From Lamellibrachia columna (taxonomy: Eukaryota; Annelida; Polychaeta; Sabellida; Siboglinidae), in NCBI GenBank assembly GCA_963662155.1, contig OY759274.1, positions 45,307,565 to 45,371,564 of the forward strand: DNA of 64,000 nt. Direction: 5' to 3'. Of the stretch, positions 22,391 through 33,205 are shown one piece after another; the first letter of the stretch is position 1, and each line of letters opens with the position of its first letter. Made by a program: the position numbers and the translations under genes. The notes under the pieces are model-generated. The model worked only from the letters and a program-made list of their open reading frames with translations, searched no databases and was not told the origin of the DNA.

Positions 22391-23150
22391 TGATCAGTTC
22401 TTGGCTTACAAATAGGACACAGCAGGTTGTAGTTGATGGTGATGCTTCACGCAAAATCCAGATGTTTTCCGGTGTTCCACAGAGTACTGTGCTTGCATTG
22501 CTCATGTTTCCATTATGCTATTGATATATTGCTAATTATATTGAAGAAGATATTACTTCCCACATTAAACTATTTGCTGATGACTGTCTACTGTTCAGGA
22601 CAATTATAAGTGTTGCTGATACAGTTGCTCTTTAAAACGACCTCTGTAAAATGTCACTCTGGGCCCGGAAATGGCAAATGACTTTTCATCCAGAAAAATT
22701 CTATACACTCCATATGTATACAACCCAAAACCCATTAAATTGTACTATGTCATGGAAGGTGTCACTCTCACGGCTGTAAGTCACCATCTATATCTTGGAG
22801 ACAAATTACAGCGAGATCTTAAATGAAAAACTTACATTGATAACTTCACCTCTAAAACAAATAAAACTTTCGGAAGAAGTAAAGGCAAAAGCATACACCC
22901 CCCTTGACAGGCCTAAGCTCGAATATTCCTCAGCCACATGGGACCCATACTGTAAATGTCAAATTAATCAAATGGAAAAAATCCAATGCAGGGCTGCACA
23001 TTTTGTACTACACAATTATTCTAGAGAATCCAGTGTTACTAGTATGTTGTCAACACTTAACTGGCCAACATTCCAAAACAGAAGGAAACTTGCAAGGTCT
23101 TCCACAAAGCCATACACCAAATGATTCTTCCAGTTATCCATGTAGATGTA

Positions 23151-23434
23151 GATTCAAGCTGAATTGTTGACAGTCAGATAGTATACTGACGCATGCTAGA
23201 TGTGCACTAATAGATAACTTTGTCATGGTTGAATAAAAATGATAGCCTGGCTTATATAAGATACACCTTAATGCACATAAAAGACTCTGTGAATGAAATT
23301 AACCTCACAGAAATCTGGAATGTAACACCCCAATTACCATATTACCAATGTTTCATAAAACTATTAGAACCTCTTTGATTTCTTTTACAAATGATATACC
23401 ATAATTTTAGTAAATATAAACAGTAAAACCTGAC
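23151..23434. other. unassigned spacer
   Basis: AT-rich sequence between the LINE end and the SINE-head array; nothing recognised. Confidence 0.4.
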
Positions 23435-26400
23435 ACATATCAAAGTAGGACACGGTGACACAGTGGTTAGAGTGCTGGACTGTCCATCAAAGTAGGACAC
23501 GGTGACACAGTGGTTAGAGTGCTGGACTGTCCATCAAAGTAGGACATGGTGACACAGTGGTTAGAGTGCTGGACTGTCCATCAAAGTAGGACACGGTGAC
23601 ACAGTGGTTAGAGTGCTGGACTGTCCATCAAAGTAGGACACGGTGACACAGTGGTTAGAGTGCTGGACTGTCCATCAAAGTAGGACATGGTGACACAGTG
23701 ATTAGAGTGCTGGACTGTCCATCAAAGTAGGACACGGTGACACAGTGTTTAAAGTGCTGGACTGTCCATCAAAGTAGGACACGGTGACACAGTGGTTAGA
23801 GTGCTGGACTGTCCATCAAAGTAGGACATGGTGACACAGTGTTTAAAGTGCTGGACTGTCCATCAAAGTAGGACATGGTGACACAGTGGTTAGAGTGCTG
23901 GATTGTCCATCAAAGTAGGACACGGTGGCACAGTGGTTAGAGTGCTGGACTGTCCATCAAAGTAGGACACGGTGACACAGTGGTTAGAGTGCTGGACTGT
24001 CCATCAAAGTAGGACACGGTGACACAGTGTTTAAAGTGCTGGACTGTCCATCAAAGTAGGACACGGTGACACAGTGGTTAGAGTGCTGGACTGTCCATCA
24101 AAGTAGGACATGGTGACACAGTGGTTAGAGTGCTGGACTGTCCATCAAAGTAGGACACGGTAACACAGTGGTTAGAGTGCTGGACTGTCCATCAAAGTAG
24201 GACACGGTGACACAGTGGTTAGAGTGCTGGACTGTCCATCAAAGTAGGACATGGTGACACAGTGATTAGAGTGCTGGACTGTCCATCAAAGTAGGACACG
24301 GTGACACAGTAGTTAGAGTGCTGGACTGTCCATCAAAGTAGGACACGGTGACACAGTGGTTAGAGTGCTGGACTGTCCATCAAAGTAGGACACGGTGACA
24401 CAGTGGTTAGAGTGCTGGACTGTCCATCAAAGTAGGACACGGTGACACAGTAGTTAGAGTGCTGGATTGTCCATCAAAGTAGGACACGGTGACACAGTGG
24501 TTAGAGTGCTGGACTGTCCATCAAAGTAGGACACAGTGACACGTGGTTAGAGTGCTGGACTGTCCATCAAAGTAGGACACGGTGACACAGTGGTTAGAGT
24601 GCTGGACTGTCCATCAAAGTAGGACATGGTGACACAGTGATTAGAGTGCTGGACTGTCCATCAAAGTAGGACACAGTGGTTAGAGTGCTGGACTGTCCAT
24701 CAAAGTAGGACACGGTGACACAGTGGTTAGAGTGCTGGACTGTCCATCAAAGTAGGACACAGTGATACAGTGGTTAGAGTGCTGGATTGTCCATCAAAGT
24801 AGGACACGGTGACACAGTGGTTAGAGTGCTGGACTGTCCATCAAAGTAGGACACAGTGACACATGGTTAGAGTGCTGGACTGTCCATCAAAGTAGGACAC
24901 GGTGACACAGTGGTTAGAGTGCTGGACTGTCCATCAAAGTAAGACATGGTGACACAGTGGTTAGAGTGCTGGACTGTCCATCAAAGTAGGACACAGTGGT
25001 TAGAGTGCTGGATTGTCCATCAAAGTAGGACATGGTGACACAGTGGTTAGAGTGCTGGACTGTCCATCAAAGTAGGACACGGTGACACAGTGGTTAGAGT
25101 GCTGGACTGTCCATCAAAGTAGGACATGGTGACACAGTGGTTAGAGTGCTGGACTGTCCATCAAAGTAGGACACAGTGACACGTGGTTAGAGTGCTGGAC
25201 TGTCCATCAAAGTAGGACACGGTGACACAGTGGTTAGAGTGCTGGACTGTCCATCAAAGTAGGACACAGTGACACGTGGTTAGAGAGCTGGACTGTCCAT
25301 CAAAGTAGGACACGGTGACACAGTGGTTAGAGTGCTGGATTGTCCATCAAAGTAGGACACGGTGACACAGTGGTTAGAGTGCTGGACTGTCCATCAAAGT
25401 AGGACACGGTGACACAGTGGTTAGAGTGCTGGACTGTCCATCAAAGTAGGACACGGTGACACAGTGTTTAAAGTGCTGGACTGTCCATCAAAGTAGGACA
25501 CGGTGACACAGTGGTTAGAGTGCTGGACTGTCCATCAAAGTAGGACATGGTGACACAGTGGTTAGAGTGCTGGACTGTCCATCAAAGTAGGACACGGTGA
25601 CACAGTGGTTAGAGTGCTGGACTGTCCATCAAAGTAGGACACGGTGACACAGTGGTTAGAGTGCTGGACTGTCCATCAAAGTAGGACATGGTGACACAGT
25701 GATTAGAGTGCTGGACTGTCCATCAAAGTAGGACACGGTGACACAGTAGTTAGAGTGCTGGACTGTCCATCAAAGTAGGACACGGTGACACAGTGGTTAG
25801 AGTGCTGGACTGTCCATCAAAGTAGGACACGGTGACACAGTGGTTAGAGTGCTGGACTGTCCATCAAAGTAGGACACGGTGACACAGTAGTTAGAGTGCT
25901 GGATTGTCCATCAAAGTAGGACACGGTGACACAGTGGTTAGAGTGCTGGACTGTCCATCAAAGTAGGACACAGTGACACGTGGTTAGAGTGCTGGACTGT
26001 CCATCAAAGTAGGACACGGTGACACAGTGGTTAGAGTGCTGGACTGTCCATCAAAGTAGGACATGGTGACACAGTGATTAGAGTGCTGGACTGTCCATCA
26101 AAGTAGGACACAGTGGTTAGAGTGCTGGACTGTCCATCAAAGTAGGACACGGTGACACAGTGGTTAGAGTGCTGGACTGTCCATCAAAGTAGGACACAGT
26201 GATACAGTGGTTAGAGTGCTGGATTGTCCATCAAAGTAGGACACGGTGACACAGTGGTTACAGTGCTGGACTGTCCATCAAAGTAGGACACAGTGACACA
26301 TGGTTAGAGTGCTGGACTGTCCATCAAAGTAGGACACGGTGACACAGTGGTTAGAGTGCTGGACTGTCCATCAAAGTAAGACATGGTGACACAGTGGTTA

Positions 26401-26930
26401 GAGTGCTGGACTGTCCATCAAAGTAGGACACAGTGGTTAGAGTGCTGGATTGTCCATCAAAGTAGGACATGGTGACACAGTGGTTAGAGTGCTGGACTGT
26501 CCATCAAAGTAGGACACGGTGACACAGTGGTTAGAGTGCTGGACTGTCCATCAAAGTAGGACATGGTGACACAGTGGTTAGAGTGCTGGACTGTCCATCA
26601 AAGTAGGACACAGTGACACGTGGTTAGAGTGCTGGACTGTCCATCAAAGTAGGACACGGTGACACAGTGGTTAGAGTGCTGGACTGTCCATCAAAGTAGG
26701 ACACAGTGACACGTGGTTAGAGAGCTGGACTGTCCATCAAAGTAGGACACGGTGACACAGTGGTTAGAGTGCTGGACTGTCCATCAAAGTAGGACATGGT
26801 GACACAGTGGTTAGAGTGCTGGACTGTCCATCAAAGTAGGACATGGTGACACGTGGTTAGAGTGCTGGACTGTCCATCAAAGTAGGACACAGTGACACGC
26901 GGTTAGAGGGCTGGATTGTCCATCAAGAGG
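23435..26930 (+). repeat. 47-bp satellite made of a SINE A-box module, about 75 copies
   Basis: The unit runs from gacacagtggttagagtgct to ggactgtccatcaaagtagg. It matches the 5' half of a tRNA-derived SINE head: TGGTTAGAGTGCTGG fits a polymerase III A box (TRGYnnAnnnG). Only the last unit continues into a B-box-like GGTTTGAGTGC (26936-26946) and a SINE body. Shortened units of about 37 and 45 bp occur. A block of about 1.44 kb is repeated with the same order of variants (offset 1437 bp), so the array also grew by a large segmental duplication. Confidence 0.93.
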
Positions 26931-27060
26931 ACCAGGGTTTGAGTGCACCTGCTGCTGTTTCAAAGCATCGAACATTTTGTTTACCCCACATTGCCTGTGT
27001 CTCCCAGAAGACACCAAAAGCCACCTTCTACCTGGGGAAGTAGAATAGATAAAAACTGGG
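26931..27060 (+). mobile_element. SINE 1 body (unexpanded)
   Basis: Follows the last 47-bp unit. It holds the B-box-like GGTTTGAGTGC, caaagcatcgaacattttgt, a ccccacattgcctgtgtctc block, then ccaaaagccaccttctacct and ggggaagtagaatag. The order of blocks matches the SINEs at 27135 and 47640. The 3' tail seems truncated. Confidence 0.8.
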
Positions 27061-27134
27061 ATATTAAAGATATGGGCGAATTATAAAAAGCTTATCAGTA
27101 GCCTTACAAATGTTCAGTACCGGTAAGTGTAAGT

Positions 27135-28540
27135 AAAAGGTGGGGCGTGGTGGTTGAGTGGAAGAGCGTCGGACTTTTCAGTCGAGGGGACCGGGGTTCA
27201 AAGCCACCTGTGGTAAAGCACCGGACTTTTCAGTCGAGGGGACCGGGGTTCAAAACCACCTGTGGTAAAGCACCGGACTTTTCAGTCGAGGGGACCGGGG
27301 TTCAAAACCACCTGTGGTAAAGCATCGGACTTTTCAGTTAAGGGGACCGGGGTTCAAAACCACCTGTGATAAAGCATCGGACTTTTCAGTCGAGGGGACC
27401 GGGGTTCAAAACCACCTGTGGTAAAGCATCGGACTTTTCAGTTGAGGGGACCGGGGTTCAAAACCACCAGTGGTAAAGCATCGGACTTTTCAGTCGAGGG
27501 GACCGGGGTTCAAAACCACCTGTGGTAAAGTGCCGGACTTTTCAGTCGAGGGGACCGGGGTTCAAAACCACCTGTGGTAAAGCGCCGGACTTTTCAGTCG
27601 AGGGGACCGGGGTTCAAAACCACCTGTGGTAAAGCGCCGGACTTTTCAGTCGAGGGGACCGGGGTTCAAAACCACCTGCTTCCATTTCAAAACCTGGGCA
27701 ATTTTTTTCACCCCACTTTGCCTGTGTCTTTCTAAAATCCGTTGGTCCCTTCTATCTGGTGTCTATGCCAGGGGAAGTAAAAGATCCCGTTGGTCCCTTC
27801 TATCTGGTGTCTATGCCAGCGGAAGTAAAAGATCCTGTTGGTCCCTTCTATCTGGTGTCTATGCCAGCGGAAGTAAAAGATCCTGTTGGTCCCTTCTATC
27901 TGGTGTCTATGCCAGGGGAAGTAAAAGATCCTGTTGGTCCCTTCTATCTGGTGTCTATGCCAGGGGAAGTAAAAGATCCTGTTGGTCCCTTCTATCTGGT
28001 GTCTATGCCAGGGGAAGTAAAAGATCCCGTTGGTCCCTTCTATCTGGTGTCTATGCCAGGGGAAGTAAAAGATCCTGTTGGTCCCTTCTATCTGGTGTCT
28101 ATGCCAGGGGAAGTAAAAGATCCCGTTGGTCCCTTCTACCTGGTGTCTATGCCAGGGGAAGTAAAAGATCCCACACAGGGGGTAAATGTGTAACCTGTCT
28201 TGAACTCAAAGAGTGGTGGTCTCTGTCTCTAACCCACCGAAGCGACGAACAGGCAGTGTAGATGACATGTAGAAACACATGCAGGACTTACAACGCTCTT
28301 AAGGAGCCCAGTCCCTGACAGGTAAATGTGTAACCTCTTAAGGAGCCCAGTCCCTGACAGGTAAATGTGTAACCTCTTAAGGAGCCCAGTCCCTGACAGG
28401 TAAATGTGTAACCTCTTAAGGAGCCCAGTCCCTGACAGGTAAATGTGTAACCTCTTAAGGAGCCCAGTCCCTGACAGGTAAATGTGTAACCTCTTAAGGA
28501 GCCCAGTCCCTGACAGGTAAATGTGTAACCTCTTGTGGAC
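27135..28540 (+). mobile_element. SINE 2 with three internally amplified modules
   Basis: The tRNA-like head begins near 27142 with an A box (TGGTTGAGTGG, 27151-27161) and a B box (GGTTCAAAGCC, 27195-27205). The 52-bp segment carrying the B box is repeated about ten times (27171-27690). The body segment ccttctatctggtgtctatg is repeated as a 48-bp unit nine times (27741-28172). The tail segment taaggagcccagtccctgac is repeated as a 39-bp unit six to seven times (28296-28540). Between the last two arrays lies a single-copy tail region with agtggtggtctctgtc. The 211- and 144-codon frames result from the 48-bp period. Confidence 0.88.
27151..27205 (+). promoter_or_regulatory. polymerase III type 2 internal promoter (A and B boxes) of SINE 2
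   Basis: TGGTTGAGTGG at 27151-27161 fits the A-box consensus and GGTTCAAAGCC at 27195-27205 fits GGTTCGAnnCC with one change. Spacing is about 35 bp, as in tRNA-derived SINEs. Activity is inferred from the family only. Confidence 0.65.
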
Positions 28541-30275
28541 TCACAAAGCTTGTGATTACTATCTCTAAAAACTCACAATAAAAATAATCATTAATTGTAG
28601 GTCTTTATTGGAAGAAAAAAAAAAAAATGTAAAACAAACAACGATTTATGCATACCTTTTGGTTTGATGATTCCTGAGGATTCTTCTTGTGTTTTGCAAA
28701 CATTGTGCAAACACTGAACCACGATTGTTCGTGATCTGAATCACAGTACACCTGGTAACTGCCCACTGGTCAACCAGTTACAGATGACCAAGCTCTCACA
28801 CTGTAGTCACTTGTACATCCATACTAGGTCTTACTTTCACCAGCTGTTTTAATCCTGTCACCAATTATCAGGTCTTTCAGATATTAGCACCAACTGTAGT
28901 CGCTAAGAACAGCACAAACGATGTACTATCACAATGTTCCCCTAAACTGACACTGACTCCTTGCATTGTCATACATCTCATTGCCATACATTTCCATTAG
29001 GTAACAACAGTCTATTAAGTTAATTCTGTTGTCGTCACACGTGGCCGGACATGTCAAGCTTGAGCGAACACACAATCCCCTGCAGTCACACACACATGCA
29101 TATCTCACATGAATGTGTCCCATTGGCAAATCCTTGCCAGTCATGTGCAGGTGAACATTCCTTGGCAATTGTCAGTGACAAAACACATGGAGACTAGAAG
29201 ATTATTCCAGTCATGTGAAGGATACAACCACACAATGCATAGTGTCAGGCTGCTCACTAAAGCACACTACATCCGATCTCTCTGGCATGGCATGATACAG
29301 CAACCACATTCACGCCTCCTGTTGTTACCACATAAACTACACCATGACTCATTCAATTCATTCCTGCCCCAGTTAAAGTAACGGTATTCTTAATGGTCCC
29401 TTTGCTGTCACAAGCCTGTGACCTGTATTTGTGGTTTCTTGCACCTGTTACTATTTCCACCCTGCAGCCAATTTGTCTGCATAGTGTAGGACTTTGTCAT
29501 AGTGGTTCACGTTGTCATAGTGGTTCACGCATAAATTCCCCTCAGTGTGGAACATGTGCTGGCCAGCCAGAGATCATTGCTCCGAAAATATTGATCATTG
29601 TAACCAGGTAGCAATGGTTATGCTGCCGTCCATGCAGAGCGTGTCCTCTGCCACATCGCTGCATTGCTATGGCAACAAGCTGCAGCAACATCAATACGAG
29701 TCGCCTGACATGCAAAGTGCGCTTGCAATGAAAGATGGTCATTCAAGCACTCAATGTGACCTCAGTTGCCAACGTCAACCAGACAATCACATGGAATACT
29801 TATGTACAGTGTGCTGTATTATGTGTGTTGGTTTAAATATTTGATACAACATAGCGGTACATGTGCCAGAGTTAATTCAATGAACTAACATGTTTGACAA
29901 ATAAATATCAACCAAGTAATGTAGTCACATTCATCTAATCCATTATCTAATCCCTTCTTCATATATACCATCCACACTAGTCTGTCGTATAAGTAGCTTA
30001 TATAAATGTTTATCCACCAATGTAGTAATATACCTTAGATTCATTAGCACCTACATGTATTAAGCCTCTCTTTCTGCAGTGGTTAAAATAAAAACGCAGT
30101 AATATGCATGGGTTTTAAAACAAGCATGACATTTTGTGTGCTTGTCCATATTTACCATGTCGGGGGTTGTCCATATTTACCATGTCGGGGGTTGTCTATG
30201 GGAATCAGGGAAATTGTTTCATGGGGTTAATTACTACATATAGGGGTTTTATCTTGTTGCCTATTTTTTAATATC
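28541..30275. other. unassigned 1.7 kb
   Basis: No gene, RNA or transposon end is recognised. An A-run (about 28614-28627) and several 70-100 codon frames without domains occur. Two short direct repeats are visible: gtccatatttaccatgtcgg near 30145 and 30168, and gtcatagtggttcacg near 29496 and 29513. Confidence 0.4.
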
Positions 30276-30960
30276 AAAAAGACCAAAGTTATGTCCAAGG
30301 TGGAAGAGTTCAAACTGGGAGACGATGAGTTTGTTAAGGCAGTGGATAGCGTCATTTTCTTGGGTTCAAAAATCGACAGTTCTGGTGATTGTTGTAGAGA
30401 AATCCGAAGATTGACTCTTGTCAGGATAGCAATGGCAAACTTGGAAAATATCTGGATAGATAAGGATGTAACAATAGCCATGAAGACTTGGTTTTCCCAG
30501 TAGTAATGTATGTTTGCGAGTTGTGGACCATCAAACAGATGGAATGGAAACACATCGACAGCTTCGAAATGTGTTGCTGGAGGAGGATGTTATGAATACC
30601 ATGAACGGTCGAGAGAATAAACATGTCTGTCCTGGATGAAATCAATCAGGCCCTCCCACTACATGCACTAATACCATGAACGGTCGAGAGAATAAACATG
30701 TCTGTCCTGGATGAAATCAATCAGGCCCTCCCACTACATGCACTAATCACAAAACAGAAGCTGTCACACTTTGGGCACATCATGTGTAGAAGACAACATG
30801 ATGGAAAAGCCACTAATGATCGGAATGAGTGAAGTCAAGTGGAAGAGAAGAAGATCACATATGAGATGGATGAAATCAAAGATACAAAAAAGCTAATAAT
30901 GGATGGGTTGAGAGAAGTAACAAAAAACAGGACTGGTTGGAGACAAGGGCCACCGCTGTT
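30276..30960 (+). mobile_element. RTE/BovB-like LINE C-terminal fragment
   Basis: The plus strand reads AVDSVIFLGSKIDSSGDCCR then LVRIAMANLENIWIDKDVTI, matching the C-terminal part of RTE-clade ORF2 (FLGSKIxxDGDCxxEIxRRLxLxRxAMxNL). Frameshifted later parts (LGTSCVEDNMMEKPLMIG, MRWMKSK) follow the same known order. An internal block of about 73 bp (cggtcgagagaataaacatg...) is duplicated in tandem around 30596-30744. Dead copy. Confidence 0.8.
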
Positions 30961-31505
30961 CATCCAGCAGTCGTATGACTTGATGGGACATCACATAACA
31001 TCTTGTTGCCTATTTTAGCTGTACATAGTGAATGATACATGTACAATTGGAGACAATGACAGCTGTTCATCCAGCAGTCGTATGACTTGATGGGACATCA
31101 CATAACATCTTGTTGCCTATTTTAGCTGTACATAGTGAATGATACATGTACAATTGGAGACAATGACAGCTGTTCATCCAGCAGTCGTATGACTTGATGG
31201 GACATCACATAACATCTTGTTGCCTATTTTAGCTGTACATAGTGAATGATACATGTACAATTGGAGACAATGACAGCTGTTCATCCAGCAGTCGTATGAC
31301 TTGATGGGACATCACATAACATCACATAACATCACATAACATCTTGTTGCCTATTTTAGCTGTACATAGTGAATGATACATGTACAATTGGAGACAATGA
31401 CAGCTCTTCATCCAGCAGTCGTATGACTTGATGGGACATCACATAACATCACATAACATCACATAACATCTTGTTGCCTATTTTAGCTGTACATAGTGAA
31501 TGATA
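30955..31505. repeat. tandem array of about 107 bp seeded by the LINE 3' end
   Basis: The unit begins gctgttcatccagcagtcgt and continues through the LINE terminus into ttgttgcctattttagctgt and gatacatgtacaattggaga. About five copies. In the fourth and fifth copies the inner 10-mer acatcacata is itself expanded to three tandem copies. Confidence 0.88.
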
Positions 31506-32360
31506 CATGTAAAATTGTGAGTGTCAACTTCCAAGTTGAGACCACTTTAACAACAAAGCTAAAGTCATGGTTAAAACATTGACAGATTTTTTAAAGGAAT
31601 AGTAATTACATTGACATTTGAAGTCAATGTTTTATTCATCATATACAGAGTAAAGGTGCCATACCAAAAACTCCATCAATTCATACTCACATCTGAACAC
31701 AACCTTGATTTTGATTTCATGTCCTCTTAACTCAACAGTCTTGTTGCAATATCCAGCACACTACCACACCTTTGACTGTGAAGTTGTGAACCGTGCATCA
31801 ATATGTCAGCTGACTCCTACACATTTAATGATGAGTGGGAGGAGTTTCAGGTCTCACAATTAGTGCATGTCTTGATGCACGGAATACTGGCTAGCGGATA
31901 ATTTGACATGCATTCTCTTTACACAAATCATACTGAGTTCACAGACTGTGATTACAGGTTGTTTTTATCACATTTTAATAATGGCGGTGGATGCAGCATT
32001 TGGCACTGGAGGTGTATGGTTGGAGAGGCTAGACAACAACAGTGCAAGTATAAGTCTATAAGTCTCATTGTACTTTGAACACGCAAAATCATCAATTAAT
32101 TATATAGGATATGCCCACAATTATCAAGACTAATATAATAATAGTTACATATATAAATTTTGAGGGGGCCAGTGTTGGAATAAATTACAATGGTAAATTA
32201 CAAAGCATCATGAATCTAAATATAATTAATGTAAAAACATTTAGATTACAATTACACTGTAAATGTAATTAATGATCATTTACGTAATTGCATTTACACC
32301 TCTGAACCCAACCTTTGTGGGGGCAAATGCTGCGTGTCCCATAAATTTGCACCTGTTAGT
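31506..32360. other. unassigned
   Basis: No supported feature. Confidence 0.4.
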
Positions 32361-32361
32361 T

Positions 32362-33205
32362 TTTAAACTATGGTAGCTAGTGTATTATGGTAGCTAGTGT
32401 ACTATGGTAGCTAGTGTATTACAGTAGCTAGTGTATTACAGTAGCTAGTGTATTACAGTAGCTAGTGTATTATGGTAGCTAGTGTATTACGGTAGCTAGT
32501 GTATTATGGTAGCTAGTGTATTACGGTAGCTAGTGTACTATGGTAGTTAGTGTACTATGGTAGCTAGTGTACTACCGTAGCTAGTGTAATACAGTAGGTA
32601 GTGTATTACGATAGCTAGTGTACTATGGTAGCTAGTGTACTATCGTAGCTAGTGTATTATGGTAGCTAGTGTACTACAATAGCTGGTGTAATATGGTAGC
32701 TAGTATATTACGGTAGCTGGTGTATTACAGTAGCTAGTGTACTGCAGTAGCTAGTGTATTATGGTAGCTAGTGTACTGCAGTAGCTAGTGTACTATGGTA
32801 GCTAGTATATTACAGTAGCTAGTATATTGCAGTAGCTAGTGTATTACGGTAGCTAGTGTATTACGGTATCTAATGTACTACAGTAGCTAGTGTATTATGG
32901 TAGCTAGTGTACTACTGTAGCTAGTGTACTATGATAGCTAGTGTACTCAGGGTTTTTTAAGGTTCAGCTTACAAGGGCAGTGCAACATTTCACACGGCCA
33001 CAGGCAAACATGTTTTTACGTTTATCAGGCACATTACCGCGCATATATACACAACACAATATTTCTTATTTACTTTTGAATTTCACAAGGGCATGGAAAG
33101 TTTTCACACGGGCAAATTGCCTGCGTGAAAGGCCTTAAAAAACTGAGTGTACTACAGTAGCTATTATACTACAGTAGCTAGTGTAATATGGTAGCTAGGG
33201 GATCG
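32362..33205. repeat. 17-bp minisatellite (tagctagtgtattatgg)n
   Basis: About 35 imperfect units before 32947 and three more after 33146; the middle is interrupted by a small hAT-like MITE. The TAGCTAGTGTA core is constant and the remaining bases vary (ttacgg, ctatgg, ttacag). Confidence 0.9.
32948..33145. mobile_element. 198-bp hAT-like MITE inside the minisatellite
   Basis: The ends are CAGGGTTTTTTAAGG and, inverted, CAGTTTTTTAAGGCC (same sequence apart from a 2-base indel). The flanks are agtgtact on both sides (32940-32947 and 33146-33153). An 8-bp duplication plus CAG-type termini points to a non-autonomous hAT element. No coding capacity. The target bases also occur naturally in the array, so the duplication is less certain than usual. 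Confidence 0.75.

Larger units (their letters stand above)
20276..23150 (+). mobile_element. LINE family B (CR1/Jockey-like), split by a hAT element and a SINE
   Basis: Before the hAT insertion (20276-20394) the plus strand reads HWTKHREVRNQIKQLL. After it come KPKRFWSYIRN (about 21520), the RT blocks NKAPGPDRTPVRILKDCSGE (about 21770) and DVLILDFSKAFDTVPHQRLL (about 22100), and, after a SINE insertion, LTNRTQQVVVDGDASRKIQ. The catalytic region follows (LFADDC, about 22570), then the C-terminus LEYSSATWDPYCKCQINQME and ESSVTSMLSTLNWPTFQNRR. Multiple stops and frameshifts show it is dead. Confidence 0.85.

Noticed and set aside
27626..28261. 211- and 144-codon plus-strand frames (VSMPGEVKDPVGPFYL repeat)
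   Set aside because: They are translations of the amplified 48-bp SINE body module, not a gene.
23435..28540. Direct repeats suggesting a CRISPR array or a tRNA gene cluster
   Set aside because: There are no unique spacers and no cas genes, and the genome is eukaryotic. The tRNA similarity covers only promoter halves within a SINE; no complete cloverleaf with acceptor stem is present.
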